In this document: positions 25,575-40,700 of the stretch, in pieces
Position numbering within the stretch: position 1 is the first letter of the stretch
Layout of the letters: each line of letters begins with the position of its first letter
Source: Mansonella perstans
Lineage: Eukaryota > Nematoda > Chromadorea > Rhabditida > Onchocercidae
Direction of reading: 5' to 3'
NCBI GenBank assembly: GCA_037074765.1
Contig: JBAMDO010000104.1
Span: 1-64,000, forward strand
Length of the DNA: 64,000 nt
The notes under the pieces: generated by a model
What the model was told of the DNA's origin: nothing
Seen by the model: only the letters and a program-made list of their open reading frames with translations
The model's database searches: none
Translations under genes and position numbers: made by a program

Positions 25575-27642
25575 TGCAGTTGATTAAAACAGGTGGTTCA
25601 CTAACATTCAATTTTTCAATGGGAAGTTAGACGATCAGAGAAATTCACTGCAACACATTGCTCAGAAAATTTCACATGAAGTGTTCAAACAAAGACCCTT
25701 CAAATCCATACATTTTAGGTGTTCTATTTTATTACAAAGATTAATTTTGAAATGAATAATTTGAAATTATTGGAACAAATGAAACAAGATATTAGCCAAA
25801 TATTTTATAAAGATGAGCAATATTATTTCATCTTTTTCATTCTATTTCACAAGAAGTTTAGGAAGTTTATACAGGTTTTTATTACTTAAAATGTATTTTG
25901 ATAGTTGAATGGAAGCATCTGAAAATAATCAGAATCAGAAGCTTACAACATATTTTTGACATGATAAAATTAAGCTTTCTGAATCCAATATCACTTTAAA
26001 AAATTGATATCCCATTGTAGCTAGTGAGTATCTTGTATGGATAAGTCGGAATCTGATCATTTAATGAGTTCAATTTCTTCTCATTAAAACTTTTTTTAGC
26101 CATGAATTGCAAGAAGATCAACAAGATAATTCACTTTCTGAATGAAAAAGAAAAAAAAAAACCACCCATCCCAAATGTAATCTTTCAGTCAACATCTTCA
26201 TCTTATTGTTTCCCGAAAATTTGATTGAAGTAACAAAATTTGACTTTGAAGTTTTATAGCGTTAATTAACAACAGCTTCCTGTGCAGAAGAAATCTTTAA
26301 AGCTTGAAATATTTACTGGTGAATGAATGATATACACTTGAAACATGTTATTAACACACAAAAAGTTCATCATTGTAAACAAAAAATACTTGAATAAATG
26401 AAATTTTCTATATTCACAAATTATGGGAGCTGAATTTAAATGTTGAATTTTACTAAACAATTTTTAGAATGAAATTTAGTAAAAGTGAATCCAAATAAAA
26501 TGTTTCAAAGCAACGTTAAGTACGTTAGCATTCACAAAGTAATTTCTCAATTATTTTCATCGTTCAGTTGTAAGTTATTACAAAACTTTGGAATCTCTTT
26601 GCACGTACGATACACTACTGAGCTAATCGTAAATAGATACTCTTTTCCTTAATTTGATACTATTTACGACAAAATTCAAGTTTTAAATTTTTATTGTTTC
26701 GCCCACCTATTAATCGTAGCAAAACTAATGAGGATAAATGTCATAAGCAAAGATAAATCCATTCTCTTCTATGCGGAATATATCTTCAATTCTAAATAAA
26801 TGAACTTAGATGGGCTATGTGACATCCAATGATGCTAGAAAATATCGTACGGAAATTCAATCTAAAGACTTCGAAAAAGCTCGAACACTAAGACATACAT
26901 TTATAGGCATTTCAGTGGGAATGAAACCTGTCAATACTCAACGACAGTCAAAAAAGCTGTAAAAAACAAAAATGAATTCTTTTCTTGAGAAAAAAAAATA
27001 TGATGAGGAAAAAAACTATTTATAAGAAAATCATTAAATAAATCGATCCAATAAAATTTATGAATTTTTTGATGAACAGTGGCTAAAATGAAACTATACT
27101 GATTATATTTGTTATAATGAAACCAATTATCGAAATCAGTGCAACAAAATTACTTGAGGTAGAAGTAGTCAAACTAATTTATGTTAGATCATTATAATTA
27201 AAACAAAAATAAAAAGTGGGAAAAATGTGCATGAAATTCCCTACTCTCCTTGAGAAACAAGACACGAAGAAATTATTCGAAAAATAAAAACAATAATCAA
27301 TTCATGATGGTTCCATACAGTTAGCAAACAACAGAAAAGAAAAAAATAATGCAAACAAATAATGCAAATTCTTCGATAAAAATAATTTCGAGAGACAGCA
27401 AACAGTATCACATTTATGCTTTGAGAAATTTACGCAGTTGTAATTACAACTTGCAAAGGCTGTTCCTCGAAATTAAATTAATTAATCAATTTGGTCCGGC
27501 AGATTTAGTAGATGTAACCTTTAGAACTTTTAAAAGTTTCAATAACCGTCTCCAACCATTTTAGAACTAGCGTATTTAAAGTGATTTCAAAAACTAAATA
27601 TTAAAGAATGACATAATCCGTCGCTGATGAAAAATAAAAATT

Positions 27643-28715
27643 CTATTTAAGAGCTGCCCATTTCATGAAACTTGGTATCGTCCTGCATGGTATATTTTCG
27701 CATACAGCTTTAATATTCAGTGCGCGATCTTCAGTTAATAAAACAACACTTCGATAAAGTCTTATTGGGCGTTCCGCATCCATATTACACATCGATGCTG
27801 ACTGTGCTTTTGTTATAGCATCCGAAGGTTTAGGTTGACTTTTCGCAAAATTTACACAACTTGATAGAATAAAATCGTCATTCACTGCCTGGAATTTTAT
27901 CCTGTTTTAACTTGGTGATCCTGATAAATTAAGTAAATTTCAAAACTAAGAGCTTACTCACTGATGCTTGAAGAATTTATACATAAAAATGATATTAGGT
28001 CGTAAAAGGGGAATATTAATTTTTTTTAAAAAAGGAGAAATATTTGAAAAGAAAAACTATGAAAAAGAGAATGAAATTTAATCTTCCAAAGAGCTTATTT
28101 ATTTAAACTTCAATTCAAGCCTGATTTTGTCATCTTCAATATTATACTTGCCTGCATTCACATGAAATTTTTTCCAAGAAGCACTAAGCCTTCTTCCACT
28201 ATTTTTAAGTAATCTTAAAAAAATAAAGTCCGCACCTTCAGTTCTCCTACGGAGCAAATTTCCTCCGTAGCAAACATAAGCGAAGTTAATAGATTCCCTT
28301 TACTGGTTATTGTGTAGACTTGATGTACTTGTTTACCAGTTAAATCTTTCAAATAGGCAACTGCTTCTTTCGCTCGTTCACTAACCCAAAAATCTTGAAA
28401 ATCTTCTTGTCCTCCAACAGTAGCTTTTGATGAAGGCAATAGGCGTGACAGGCTTTCTAATTCTGAGAAAACTGAAAATTTTCAATTTTGATTTCTTCTG
28501 CTTAAATATAAAACAGAAATTGGATTTGAAAATTTGCAAACGCAAAATTTTTAAAAATTACCAGTTGTTGGCACAAGTACAGTGAATCGGTGACTTTCAA
28601 CAATTTTTTTAATGGAAGTCAAGTGATCGATAAACGTATTTGTATCCGGTACCAAATACTTCGGACGTACTTCAATAATCACTCGATTTCCCATCATTTC
28701 ACGTTCCAGAAGCTT
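27643..28715 (-). other. smg-6: PIN endonuclease domain of SMG-6
   Basis: Exons 28562-28715, 28236-28471 and 27643-27888 encode residues about 1275-1485. The three acidic positions needed for metal binding in SMG6-type PIN domains are visible: VPDTNTFIDHL (Asp1298), VNDDFILSSC (Asp1408/1409) and LLTEDRALNIK (Asp1458). The tail IPCRTIPSFMKWAALK matches the family end. This distinguishes active SMG6 from SMG5, whose PIN domain lacks part of the triad. Confidence 0.92.
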
Positions 28716-31700
28716 CTTAAGTGAATTTTAAATTTAAAATAACTTTATGGCGAGAGTCTTTCATTTCAAAACTAGCCCTCTATTCTACCATTCCCTATGA
28801 GATCAAATATTTTCGTTTCTTTCCAATCAAAACCCATGGATATATGAACTAAAAAGTTAAAATGGAAGAAAAGTATTAAGATATCAATAAAAAGAAAAAT
28901 TAACAGAACATCGCGAGAAAAAACTTAACTGAAACACACCTGTTTTACTTGATTTTCGAAAACCGTTTGTCTATAATGCTTGTACTCTTCGGATACGTGA
29001 CTCTAAAGAGTAATAAATACAGAATGAAAATACAGGGAAAAAATTCGTGGTTACAAATAATACACATGAGTTAAGAAAAACGTTTTATATTATGAAGATA
29101 AAAGTGTACTCCGTTTGTAAACTTACTAAATTCTGTTCCACTGCTTCATGTTTAAGCTCTGAGTTATCATACTGTTCATCAAAATCAGCATTACATTCTC
29201 TTGTCTGCACACTTTGAACGGTAACTGGTGATGCGCAACGAGTTGCAGCAAAACAACGCAAATGCTCATCGAATCCAAAGCATGGCAATTCTGAGCCATC
29301 CAAATATTCTGCTGTTGATAAAATGGACGACAAACGAGCATGAAGAGCCAGAAGAGATAACTGAAATTACAAATCCGTTTCTGGATGGGAAAACTCATGA
29401 TAAGCAATGTGGGGTTGGTCTGACTGGGAAAATTTTCAAGAGAAGCCAAGAAAACCACCAATCATATTTTTAAAGTAAAAGTTTATCATACATTATTGCG
29501 GAGGTCGATGTTTGTTAAGGACGACATCCGTAATGATTTCGGCGACACCGTAAACACATCGATAAAAGATGCCAAAAAAACAGTTTCCGGAAGTACAATT
29601 TCTATATATTCTCCCGATTTTCCTAAAAGGTTTAAACTATTTTATTAAAGGATGTTTCTTCTGTCCACGCAAAAAAGTCATGAAAGCAATAACACATCAA
29701 CAGGTTGTATCCTACATTCTGCCTTATCCAACAGAGAAAAAAGTAACTGACCATCAGACTGTGCAATAGTCCTCGATAAAATTCCTTTGGATTCAGCGTC
29801 CACTAATGTATTGGCAACATCGGCAAATAATCTCCAAGTATCAACTTGTATAAGTGAAGTTTCGATGGATTCCAACGATGGCATACTTCTGTACAAGCGA
29901 TTTACGGATGGCATCGATAACCATTCAGAAATAATGAAAACAGCTGGCAGCACTCGACGCGTCTGAAATATTGTAGTAAGTTTAAAATATGAGTTGTATG
30001 CATTTAGAAGGCAATAGCTGTTATTAAAATCATTTCAGAGCAAAAAAAACCTTTAATGACGGGCGAATGGAACCATTTAAAATCTCCGACAAATCTGGTA
30101 GTTGGTCGTAAACTGGCCTTAAAATTACTCCAAACAAGCTTAGGACCATTTGCACGGCCTGTTGCTGTTGTAAGGAACAAGTGCCTGGCTCACTATCTGA
30201 AATATATGCTTCAACGTAAACTCGAGTTTTCATCATTCCAATATGTGTAATATACGATATTAAAATGCCTTAGCAAATAAAAAGCGTGAAAATTGGTCCA
30301 ATGATTCCATCCCCCTTCAATTATCCGAATCCCGTTTTATAAACTTTTTTTTTTTAAAAAAAAAAAGTCTGCAGCTATCAAAACACCTCTACAATCTTCA
30401 CGGGCAGTTATAACATGCAAAATTAAACCCGAAAAGAAACCCATCTGTCAAAATTAAGTCTCACGAAAACTCTATTATTTAATCTTAGGAAACTTACTTT
30501 TCAGAGTTAAACTATGAACAGCGTAAAGGAAAACAGAACATAGCTGTATGAGGTGCAAAGACGAAAGTGGACACTCGTCACGTGATATTAACTGTGACAA
30601 CTGCAATAATGCTCTTTCGCTGATACTATCATACTCTTCCATTCCAATTTTAGTAATAAGAAGTCCTGCTGTGTGAAGCAAATATGGAACTGCACGGCGA
30701 AACAGCTTAAAAATAAAAAGAAGAGAAATCATTTTTCTTCAAGCTATATTTCCCAGTATTCTGACTATCCGAAAGAGTTCTTTTGCTAGTTTTTTTTTAT
30801 ATTTCTTGCAATCGCTTACACAATTGCAATCGCTTTCTAAAAAACTCCATAAATCCAACAAAACTCGTTGATATGAATCCAAAATGGTTAAATTCAAACC
30901 TCAACAGTGGAAATCGATCTCAATGCATGAATAGCTCGATGATCTGCAATATTTGCATAATCCCCGGAAGAAAGCTTTCCATCTTGCGCTATCCAGATTT
31001 CTTGTGGCCTGTCAGCTCGGGCGACAGCTGCTTCTGCTTCACGTGTTGCACAGTTGCCAACGCGAGCATCAAACTCTATTTCAAATTCACTTACCTAAAA
31101 ACAAACGCGCCGAAGTATACAAATAGGCAAGGTTAACTCTAATTTCCCTTGCTTCTAAAAGCCATAAATAAAAGTTCTTTTGCTGAACAAAAGTGTAAGT
31201 TAGTCATGATGGAAGAAGATGCAACAAACCAATGTCCTAATGAAACTAAATAGATTAATTTAATCAGCAAAAATAAATCGAAGATCAGTCCTTGTCAGTC
31301 TAGAAGCCTTGATAATGTTCATAATAATGGCTATAGCAAACTAAATCAAAATTTATGCAGGCTATAATAAAATGAATTGCTTACAAAATCCAAGTAATGT
31401 ATGGAACACAATCTTTATTCAAATCATTTTGAATGAGAAAGATGATCAAATGGATGTAGCAATTCGTAGCTCTTACAAACTCGTAGCAAATGAGTTACAT
31501 TAGAATTGTTATCACTACAGCAATCTATTTAAAAAAATTCCAACTTCGCCATTCGATCAGTCCGAGGAAAAAAAAATTATTTTCCATTTCCCATAAAAAA
31601 AACACTGTAAAATTTACACAGCTTTGTCCGTGACATTTTACCACTAATTAAAACATACTTTCTTCTGAACATGGTTGAAAGCAGTGAAAAGTGGCTGTCG

Positions 31701-34700
31701 TGCGGTTTCAAATGGATGGCGTGCTGCCAGCGCCCGAACATAATAGAATATTACATCGATCCATTTTGACTGCAAAAAAAGAATTTTTTTTTTTTTTAAA
31801 TATTTTCTTTAAAAATTTCCTATCCTACCGAACATATGACAAAACAGCAGTTGAACTTGACAAGTACCAAAAAACTAAAAACTGCAACTGCCACTTGTGC
31901 GTATCAGAACAAATTACAAAGTTTTTGGCAGTGATTAAAAAACTGTTAAAAAATCACTGATAGCCACACTAGCACAAAACTTTTCAAAGTGAAGGAGGAA
32001 ACAAACCAAAATAGATGGCAACAAAATAAATGCCCAGCATTTATGAATAAAGAATAAGATAGTATAAACAAGCAGTGAAAATTAAGATGGGCAGTAAACA
32101 GTTTTCAATATCCTTTTTTTATCGGAGATCAATAGGATTTAGATACCCATACGAAGCATTAAGAAAGCATTCCTAAACTAAAAAATATGCCTGTTACTTA
32201 TTATTATGTCATATAATAATTTACATCATTTACTGAGTAGAAGAGTTTAAAATAATTTTCATGTCAAAAGTATCGCGCTATGAACTTGTTTGGCAACCAA
32301 CTTACATTAGAGCCAATGGTTTACAAAGTCGTATAAAAAGTTCAGAAAAACCCAAGATAGTAGTGACGCCCAAATAACTTCGAACTAGCATTCTTTGCTT
32401 GCATGATGGATTATTAACAGTTGTATAATTTAAGAACCAGAATGCACTTAAAATTAATGAACCAATTGGGTATTCATTGACACAGATGATTATTCTGTGT
32501 TCTGCTAATTAGAACAAAATCGGATAAAAAGCTAATTATGTATCAGATTTCTTGCTCATCACTCCACCGTTGTTAAGCATTCAGTTAAAAGCCAAGAAAT
32601 ATTGAAAGAAAAAATAGGAAGCCGCAAATATGACACTCTAATGCAATTACTCACAGTTAATCTGCAATTCGCCTAAAGGAACTCCTGCAAAATTAAAGCA
32701 CTTAAATTGAGAAATATAAAAATCCTGTTCTATATAAATTATCTTTGTTATATGTTAGGAGAAAAAAAAATTTGATCGTCTAACACAAATCCGTATCGCG
32801 GAACTGATAAACAGCTTGTTTTTCTGACAAATATTTTCCACACAAGAGATGCAAAATTATTTGTTATTACACTAGCCTTGGTGTCAAAAACTTAGCAGTA
32901 AAGCAAAAGTTTAAAGGATTACATCATTCTTAAAATCATTACTGGTTAACTGGAATGTTAATGCTATAATAGTTTCAATGGTTAATAATCAATGTTTCAG
33001 ATTATTAATAAACTTGAACAATTTCCTTTTGAATTGGCTATTTCACCGAACAATTTAGAAAAAAAGTTTGATCTAATGATTCGACAGATAAATTAGTCGC
33101 TGAGAAATCACCACGAAATATGGACACCAGACAACTACTTTAAAAATTTAAATAAAATCATTGGATTTGCAATAGACCTCATAAACAGCAAGAAGAGCCA
33201 ACTGGTTGTAAGAACGCCCGTTCCCTGCCGCCAACTGCGCTGCTTTCTGGTACCACCTGAAAATCCGATGAATCAATTTCTCGAAAAAGGATAAATGAGT
33301 TAGCACTAACACAGAGAAAGCTGGAACAACAAATATTTAAGAATTTATTTGAGTAAATTATACTTTAATTGGTTTATATGCACAATTAAATATGAACAGA
33401 CATTGAGGGCAACAACACACTTTTATGATTAAACAAGAAAAATAAAAGACGGAAAACTTACAATCTTGCATGTGAATAATCTTTAGCACCTGAAAACATG
33501 CCACTGTAACGGTGCAAATCACCAACCGAAACTGTCAATCTCTGGACAGATAACAATGCCACCTGAAAGCAGAACATTTTACCCTCAACTGTGTAAAAAC
33601 ATAACCTAGGGTAGCAAAACTATCCGTCAAGTGCACCCTCACTACAGATTTGAGAGAGTAAGATTTTGTTGAAACTGATTAAAAAAAGGATTAATTAACA
33701 ACGGATATCTTTGATTCTTTTTGCTCGTTCTTAATGGCTGTTTAGTCATGAATAACCGTAACTACTTATTACCAACAGCACTATTCATTTAACAGGAATG
33801 ATATCAATAAAATTTTTATTCATTATCCTCAAAAATAAGGCGGAATGATTCGGATCGCTGATTAATAGCAAAAATGGAAACAATAGAAAAAGTTAAACAT
33901 ATAAATCCTCAGACCAAACTGAAAATTGGAAATCATATTAACCTTGATAATATGATCTGTCGCTATATGAATCCCAGAACTACTCAGCATACATCCAACG
34001 AAATCATCTGATGGTAGACTTGACGGCCAGTACAAATAGTCGTCAATAATAAAACCAAATGCTACTTCATATTTTTTCAACAGCAGTGCATAAAAATCCA
34101 GACCCTATCAAAAATAAATTTTGCAAAAAACTACATTCATTTTCTCGTTTTAAATAGGCCAAGAAATCAGTAAAGTAAATTTTACAAACTTATATCAAAA
34201 TTTTTCATGTTTGTGCTCCTATTTTACTGCATGTTTTTTAGTTGCTATTTTGCTTGCTTTATCTTTTTATTTGTTCACTTAAGAATTATGATGATCTACA
34301 TCAGCCTTACCAGTCTCTAACTCTCTTCAAAATGTCTCCATGCTTCAATCATCACTTTATAAACGGCTTAAGTGGTTTCTACTCTAGTGTCAACAAATAA
34401 AACATTTGATTATAAATCATACGATAATTTCAAATGGACAGCAAGATAACTGCATACTACTGATATCTTCAACAGTATCAAATTTATTCACAAAAGTTTC
34501 GCTATATGAGAAGCCTATTTTTCAAAAAAATATTAAAAAATTTGGTACCTGACAGATAAGTTTGGATAAATTTGTGCGAAAAATGCGGGAAAGATTTCCC
34601 GTTGAATTACTTGCAGTTCGGAGTGCTTCTATGGCAGTGTAAAAGCATTGCCTCCATAAGTGTTGCTCCAGATTCATCGTATAAGTATAATTGATATTTC

Positions 34701-37700
34701 TTGTCACAATTGACAAATAAAGTTTCGACAGTGACTCACTGCAATAATTTAGATGCGATTATTATCCCCCAAAATTGTTACCTTTTTGAAGGGTTTTTCG
34801 GGTTTCGGTATATTTCATCATTTGTAACTTTTCCAAAACAAAAATCCTTTTCTTATTCACTTTACACAGCTCACTTATCAATACCAAATCTATTCGTGAG
34901 CTTCAAAAAAATCAATTACTCTAACATTTATTGTTAGATAACACCACAAATTTGGTACTTGTTCTGGTACTCTACTGGAATATCCCAATCAATCAGTTTA
35001 AAATTACGTTTTTTTGCTTTATATTGGCATAATGGAAATAAAATCCCTTTCCACATAATGGCAGAAGTTGAGAAAAATTTAACTAACCTGGCCATCAGGA
35101 TTTCTTCACTCGCACTCGGATCTGCAGATCTCGTTACTCGCTCGATCAATTGATTGATTGTATCATTCAAAACCTGAATTTGTGGACCTTCTTTGCAAGA
35201 AATTTCCAAATGTATTGGCCATTCAGTAGGTGGCAGCTCCCTTCGAAATCTGTTATTTTTCGTCCTCATTGTTGATTCTGAAATGCGACGGTTTTCAGCT
35301 ACTACATCGTCATGCATTTAAGCTCCAAAGATCAAATAAAAGATGAAAATTCATGCAACTGGGATGCTGTCATATTAAGTGTGGCATGTAGTTCTTTGGA
35401 GCATGTAATTTTTTTTAAACAAATATAAAATTCATCACCTGAAGCATCCGCCAGAAAAGTTGCTGATCCATCAGACGGTGATGGTACATCAGTATATTCC
35501 GCTCTCTCTTGAAGATTCCTCAATCCACTAAAACCCTTTACAGACGTAGTCGCTTCCACGACATTAGATGCCGAGGCACTATAAGAAATCATTAACATTA
35601 AATATTGAAATCATAAATCCGAATAAATCACCATTTATTCAAAAAAACTTTTAGTTGAAATTATCAAAAAAAAACTTTCCATAAAATTTTTGCTAGCTAC
35701 CTCAAATTCTTATCTCTTTTATTAGTGCGCATATTATTGCGAGTATACAGTGAAGGACTACAGTTATTCCCAGTTACTGCTGTTTCTTCTGGATTGTATT
35801 GCTTCCTGCAAGATAGAACTCCGCGCTTGCTATTCTATTACAAATTTATCAATTTTTACAGAAATAAGTTGTTTATATCTCAATACTTAATGAAGCTGAA
35901 GAATAAAAAATAAATGAATGAGTAGATAAATATTAGTGGATTGGAGAATATTCAATCTTTTTTTCCATTTCACTAATCTCTAGAAAACTTACCCCATCCT
36001 CCATCGATTCCCGCGCCTATTTCGTCCTCCATTTTCATGCCCCCTCCGATATGTGCAATTCGAATCACGCGGTCTTAGAACTGGAAAAACAAAAAGGATT
36101 TCTTTCCCACCTTGACAGTCTAAATATATATATATATATAATTCTTTTAAGTACGCCTTGTGAAATATTGAAAAATGTCTCATGAATACATCTCTATCTG
36201 CATTCATAGGCTGTTTTCTTGGGAAATGAGGATATATTTTCGCAACAGTTGAAAAAAACCTCGGCTAATGAGCGGAAGTTCTGCATCTAGATAACAACTT
36301 TCGCCTTTCTTTTCACTGTTTCGGCTAGGAAAATCTGATGCCGCTCGATCATCTTCGGTTGGTGTTCTTTCACCACTGTCACCTTCTACGTCACTTTGTT
36401 CTTCGATACTTTCGGCAATACTTGATGTTTGGCTTGTAAAACTATCTATAAAAAAAAATTCGGATTTTAAAAAGCCACCTTAACAAAAAACAAAAAAAAA
36501 GTAGAATTAAGAGATTATGTGGAAATACATTTTTGAAGTCCAAAATAAAGAAAACTTCTAAAAGAAAGGAAAGTTACCATTTCGTTGTCTTGGTGGAAGA
36601 TTATCAGTGAAATGACGCCTATATCTCATTGACGGTTTCTTAATATTTTTAGGGCAAAATCCATCAAAATCACTACCACCGACACCTTCTGAACGATTCC
36701 GAAATTTAGAAAGAGAGCTGAGATCATGTCGAGATCTTTTATTATCAGAACCAGAGGAGTTCGTTTGCATTAGCTCTTCCTTAGCTATACGTTCCTGCTC
36801 TTCCCGTTCCTTCTAAAATTTATAGCAAGATTTTGAATTTGTTGTCTAACTCTCATTTCTTGAATTAAATGACTGTAACTGGACGTATCACAAAAGCAAA
36901 AATTTGTTCAGAAAAGATATTTTAAAAACGCTATTAATGCAGGAGAAATTTAATTACAAGAAGATTACCTTACGCTGTTCCTCAGCTTCTACTTCCGAAC
37001 TCCAGTCAAATGAAGTCAAATCGATCGAATCAAGACTAGCACAAAAATCCTGAAGAAAAACCAATTGTATTATACTTCTTTGCCTTTCTGGATTAAATTT
37101 AAAGGTAATCATAACATTTCCAACAGAAATAAGATAATTCTTCATTATATTTTTAAGAAAAATCCGAAAATTAAAAAGTGACTAAGAAGAAGGTGACAGA
37201 AAAACTCATTAATGAAAATATAAATCGGATGATTATGAAGAAGATACTAGCTAAAACGGAACTCCATGAATTAATAGCGTAGAAAGCGGCCAAAAATTTG
37301 ATAGCAAAAAATTGAAAAAAAACCGGCTTTTTGACTGATGTTCAGCAGGATAAAGAACAAAGATAAATTGAAGATTCTCAAAAAAAAAAAAAAAAATAAA
37401 TAAAGATTGCTCGATGTAAAGCATTTTTTATTTTTATTTCATTCGATCTTCTTACTTTCGGTGAATCTTTATAAATGGTATATACTTTGAATATAATGGG
37501 AAACTGTCAAAACCTGGAATGATTTTTGTTTTGATGCCGCTTCAGATTTCGTCGACAAACTTTCCTTTTTCTCAGTATCCTGAAGAAACCAAAACTTGAT
37601 CAAGGAATTGTGTGCTTAGTTCAATTCAAATTATAATTAGATTTTCTGCATGTCATGTCCAAAATTTGAAATATTCTGTGACTCAGTTAAGAGCAATTTG

Positions 37701-40700
37701 ATCTTTTCATTCATTTTCAGTGTGCAAGTGAAAGGTTAGTAATTACAGTAATTACAAAAAACATCGAAAATTTTAGTTTCCCATTACTATCTCAAGTTCT
37801 TTCAAATTCAAATGATTTAAAAGACCATATAGAAGTGAATTTTAAAAAATGCTTTCTATACTTTCCATTGATTCTATGCCATGTAAAGCAAAAGGAAACC
37901 AGCACTTTCGAAAAACGAACTAAGTACACCAGATAAAATTCATTTTACCGATTTTAAGTTAATAGTTACGCAGAACAAACCTGATTATTATCCTGTGATG
38001 TGTTACTACCTCGATCGATATGATCACCTTTGTTGTTTCGATAACTGGGATGATCGAAATCCTCCGACTGATTGCTTCTGAAAGACCAACTTCGCTGGCG
38101 ATTAAGCGGAATAGGACGTTCAAGACTTGTTCGGCTTAGATCATTGTCATCAGAGTGCAGAGATCCCTAAATTTATAAGATATAAAACAAAAACCGAACG
38201 AGGATAGCCGATAAAAAGGTAGTTCCTGAAATAGTCTCATTTCAAATTCCATGAATTCAAACTGAAGGTTATGCCAATGACTCTGGAAAACTTTCGAATA
38301 TTTCATCACCTGCAGCAATCAAAAAGATTCAAAATACATCACTGATCATGCTAATAATCATAACCTTCTGCGCTTTAAATGACCTCTTTCGTATTTTTTT
38401 AGTAATGGAAGTCTGACATTTCTCAACAACTTTTTTTTTATCACATGATAAACTATTTGACTCCTTATATAAATTTATCTCATCGACAGTTACGCATGGA
38501 TTCAAATTATTGTATGTAATGCTTCTTCAGACTGCAACTATCTTTGTTTTCTTTCGTGTGATACATTTACTGATTAAGAATTTGAGTATTAACTCTTTTC
38601 AATATTATTTCTAAAAATGACTGATCTTCCACAACTTAGCATTTCTCATTATGCGTAAACCAAATAACTCTAAACACTCTTTCCTATACAGTTCGAAAAA
38701 CATACATATTGAAAAAAGCAGAATTATTGAATTTCTAGAATCTCTAAACTTACTTCAGCAAAATCACGGTGCGATGTAAGGGTACGATATTTGTTTGGGT
38801 CATGCCTCCTATCTCCACTATGGTAACCATTGCCTTGTTGCGAATGGTACTGCCGCTGACGATATCGGTTTGTCGTCGATAATGGATAGCGTTCCTTCTG
38901 ACAGCTACTACTATTATTCTGAAAAAGTTAAACAAATTTCAAGTAACGAATAAGGATTTAACATAAGAACTGCTGGGAAAAAACCGATAATAAACTTATC
39001 GTTTGCAATGCGTGAAATATCCATTTTATAATTCTTAATTTTTTAAAAATACTGAAATGTAAACTTGTGTAGTGAAATAAAATGAACATACTTTATTAAA
39101 AATTCTATTAATAATAATTCTATTTAAGCCTCAATTCTATTAAAAAAAATGTGCATGTTAATTAAGAATTATAAGAACAGATCGATGTTTCATGCATTGC
39201 AATATCTAAAAATGAACATCGTTCAACATATAATTATTTTTAAGTTCAAATTAAAAAGGTGATTTTGAGGAAAAACGAAAGACATTTAATCTCATTCATA
39301 GATAACATTCAAGACCAAAAAGATAAGACCAACTTAGAAATTAAAAATACTAACACCTGAGGAAATTGAGTTTAAAATGGATCCTTCCTTTTGGTTCCGT
39401 GAAGATATTTTAGTTCCAACTCGTGAACTGCCGGGCCCAACATAGTGATATACATCATTTTCTGTAGAGCAGCCTTCGTAGAGTGAATGAGAAGAAGTCT
39501 AAAACACATCACAGTACCTTAGAAAAATAAAAAATGCCAAATATTTACAATTTATTACTGAGACTTTTTCAAATTTTGACAGGGTGCGCTGTTCGGTTTT
39601 AATATAAACGAATAACTCTTTTTCTTTTGTATTCTTATTTTTTTCTTCCCAACAAAAATACAATAAAATGTTATAATGTAATTTACAACGGGTAAGAAAC
39701 ATATGTAATTAAAATTATTCGAAACAAATCTAGTTCAATCGTATTGTAAATCTACGTGTTCAATATAAGTCCTGAGTAGGCAATTCAGATGCATTAAAAG
39801 ACTAGATTCTCAATCGTCGAAGCAATTAAATTAAGAAAATTAGAGCCTATGCTTAAGTCCCATTCATAACAATTTGACACACACAAAAAAAATGAGCAAC
39901 AATGCGAATATAAGTATTCAGGAAGGTCAAAGTAAAAATAAGAGAAAAAAAACATACAAAACAGTTGTTAGAATTGGAATACATTCGTCTGCCAGCTCTT
40001 TTTTTTGAAGAATCAAAACTGTCTGCCAGATGATCGCATGACTTGTTAATGCTATTGCTGGTTTTCCGCAATGATTCGATGGAATTTATTTTCACTTTAT
40101 ACGCAGCATTATTTAATGAACAGTTGCTATTACGTTGTCGATTGTCAATAAGCGAATTCAAATTAGCATAATCTGAAAATATATGCATATAAAATTGCCA
40201 CAGTCGCTATCGAAAAAACAGAACAGAGTGAATTTAGTAAATATTTCTTTAAATATAATTTTGAAATTTCAACAGAAAGGATCAATACTTTCATTTATGA
40301 GCTGCAGCAGGCACGTTATCATCATATTTTACTGAACAAATGAAAAAAATAATGTTCTAAGAATTAAACAATTCTAAATATGAAATAAACAAAAACACAG
40401 CAAATAGTATGCTCAAATTGATTCATTTTTTAAATTGGTCCTTTTCTCGTAGTATTCTACAGCTAGGCAGAAATGAAAAATTTAATAATAAAATTTATTT
40501 GAAGCTTATCTCCTCACCTGATAACTACTATTATATTAATTTGGATGGAATAAATTACTCTAATTATTCCGAATTTCATAATAAAACTTTAAAATTTGGA
40601 AAAAATTTACCTTTCGCAGTATTTATTGACTTCACTGGCTGTTCGGCATTTGCATTCTTTTCTTTCACGTCTATCTTTTTCCCATTTGTTGAAGTTCTTA

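Larger units (their letters stand above)
16051..27642. other. 11.6 kb region without a confident gene
   Basis: Between the first recognised PDE exon and the smg-6 stop codon. Very AT-rich, with many homopolymer runs (for example T at 17332-17353 and A at 20336-20353), three repeat arrays, and one orphan open segment at 25422-25574. The missing first exon(s) and promoter of the PDE are probably here, since transcription runs right to left. No long open frame shows a recognisable domain or splice pattern. Confidence 0.7.
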
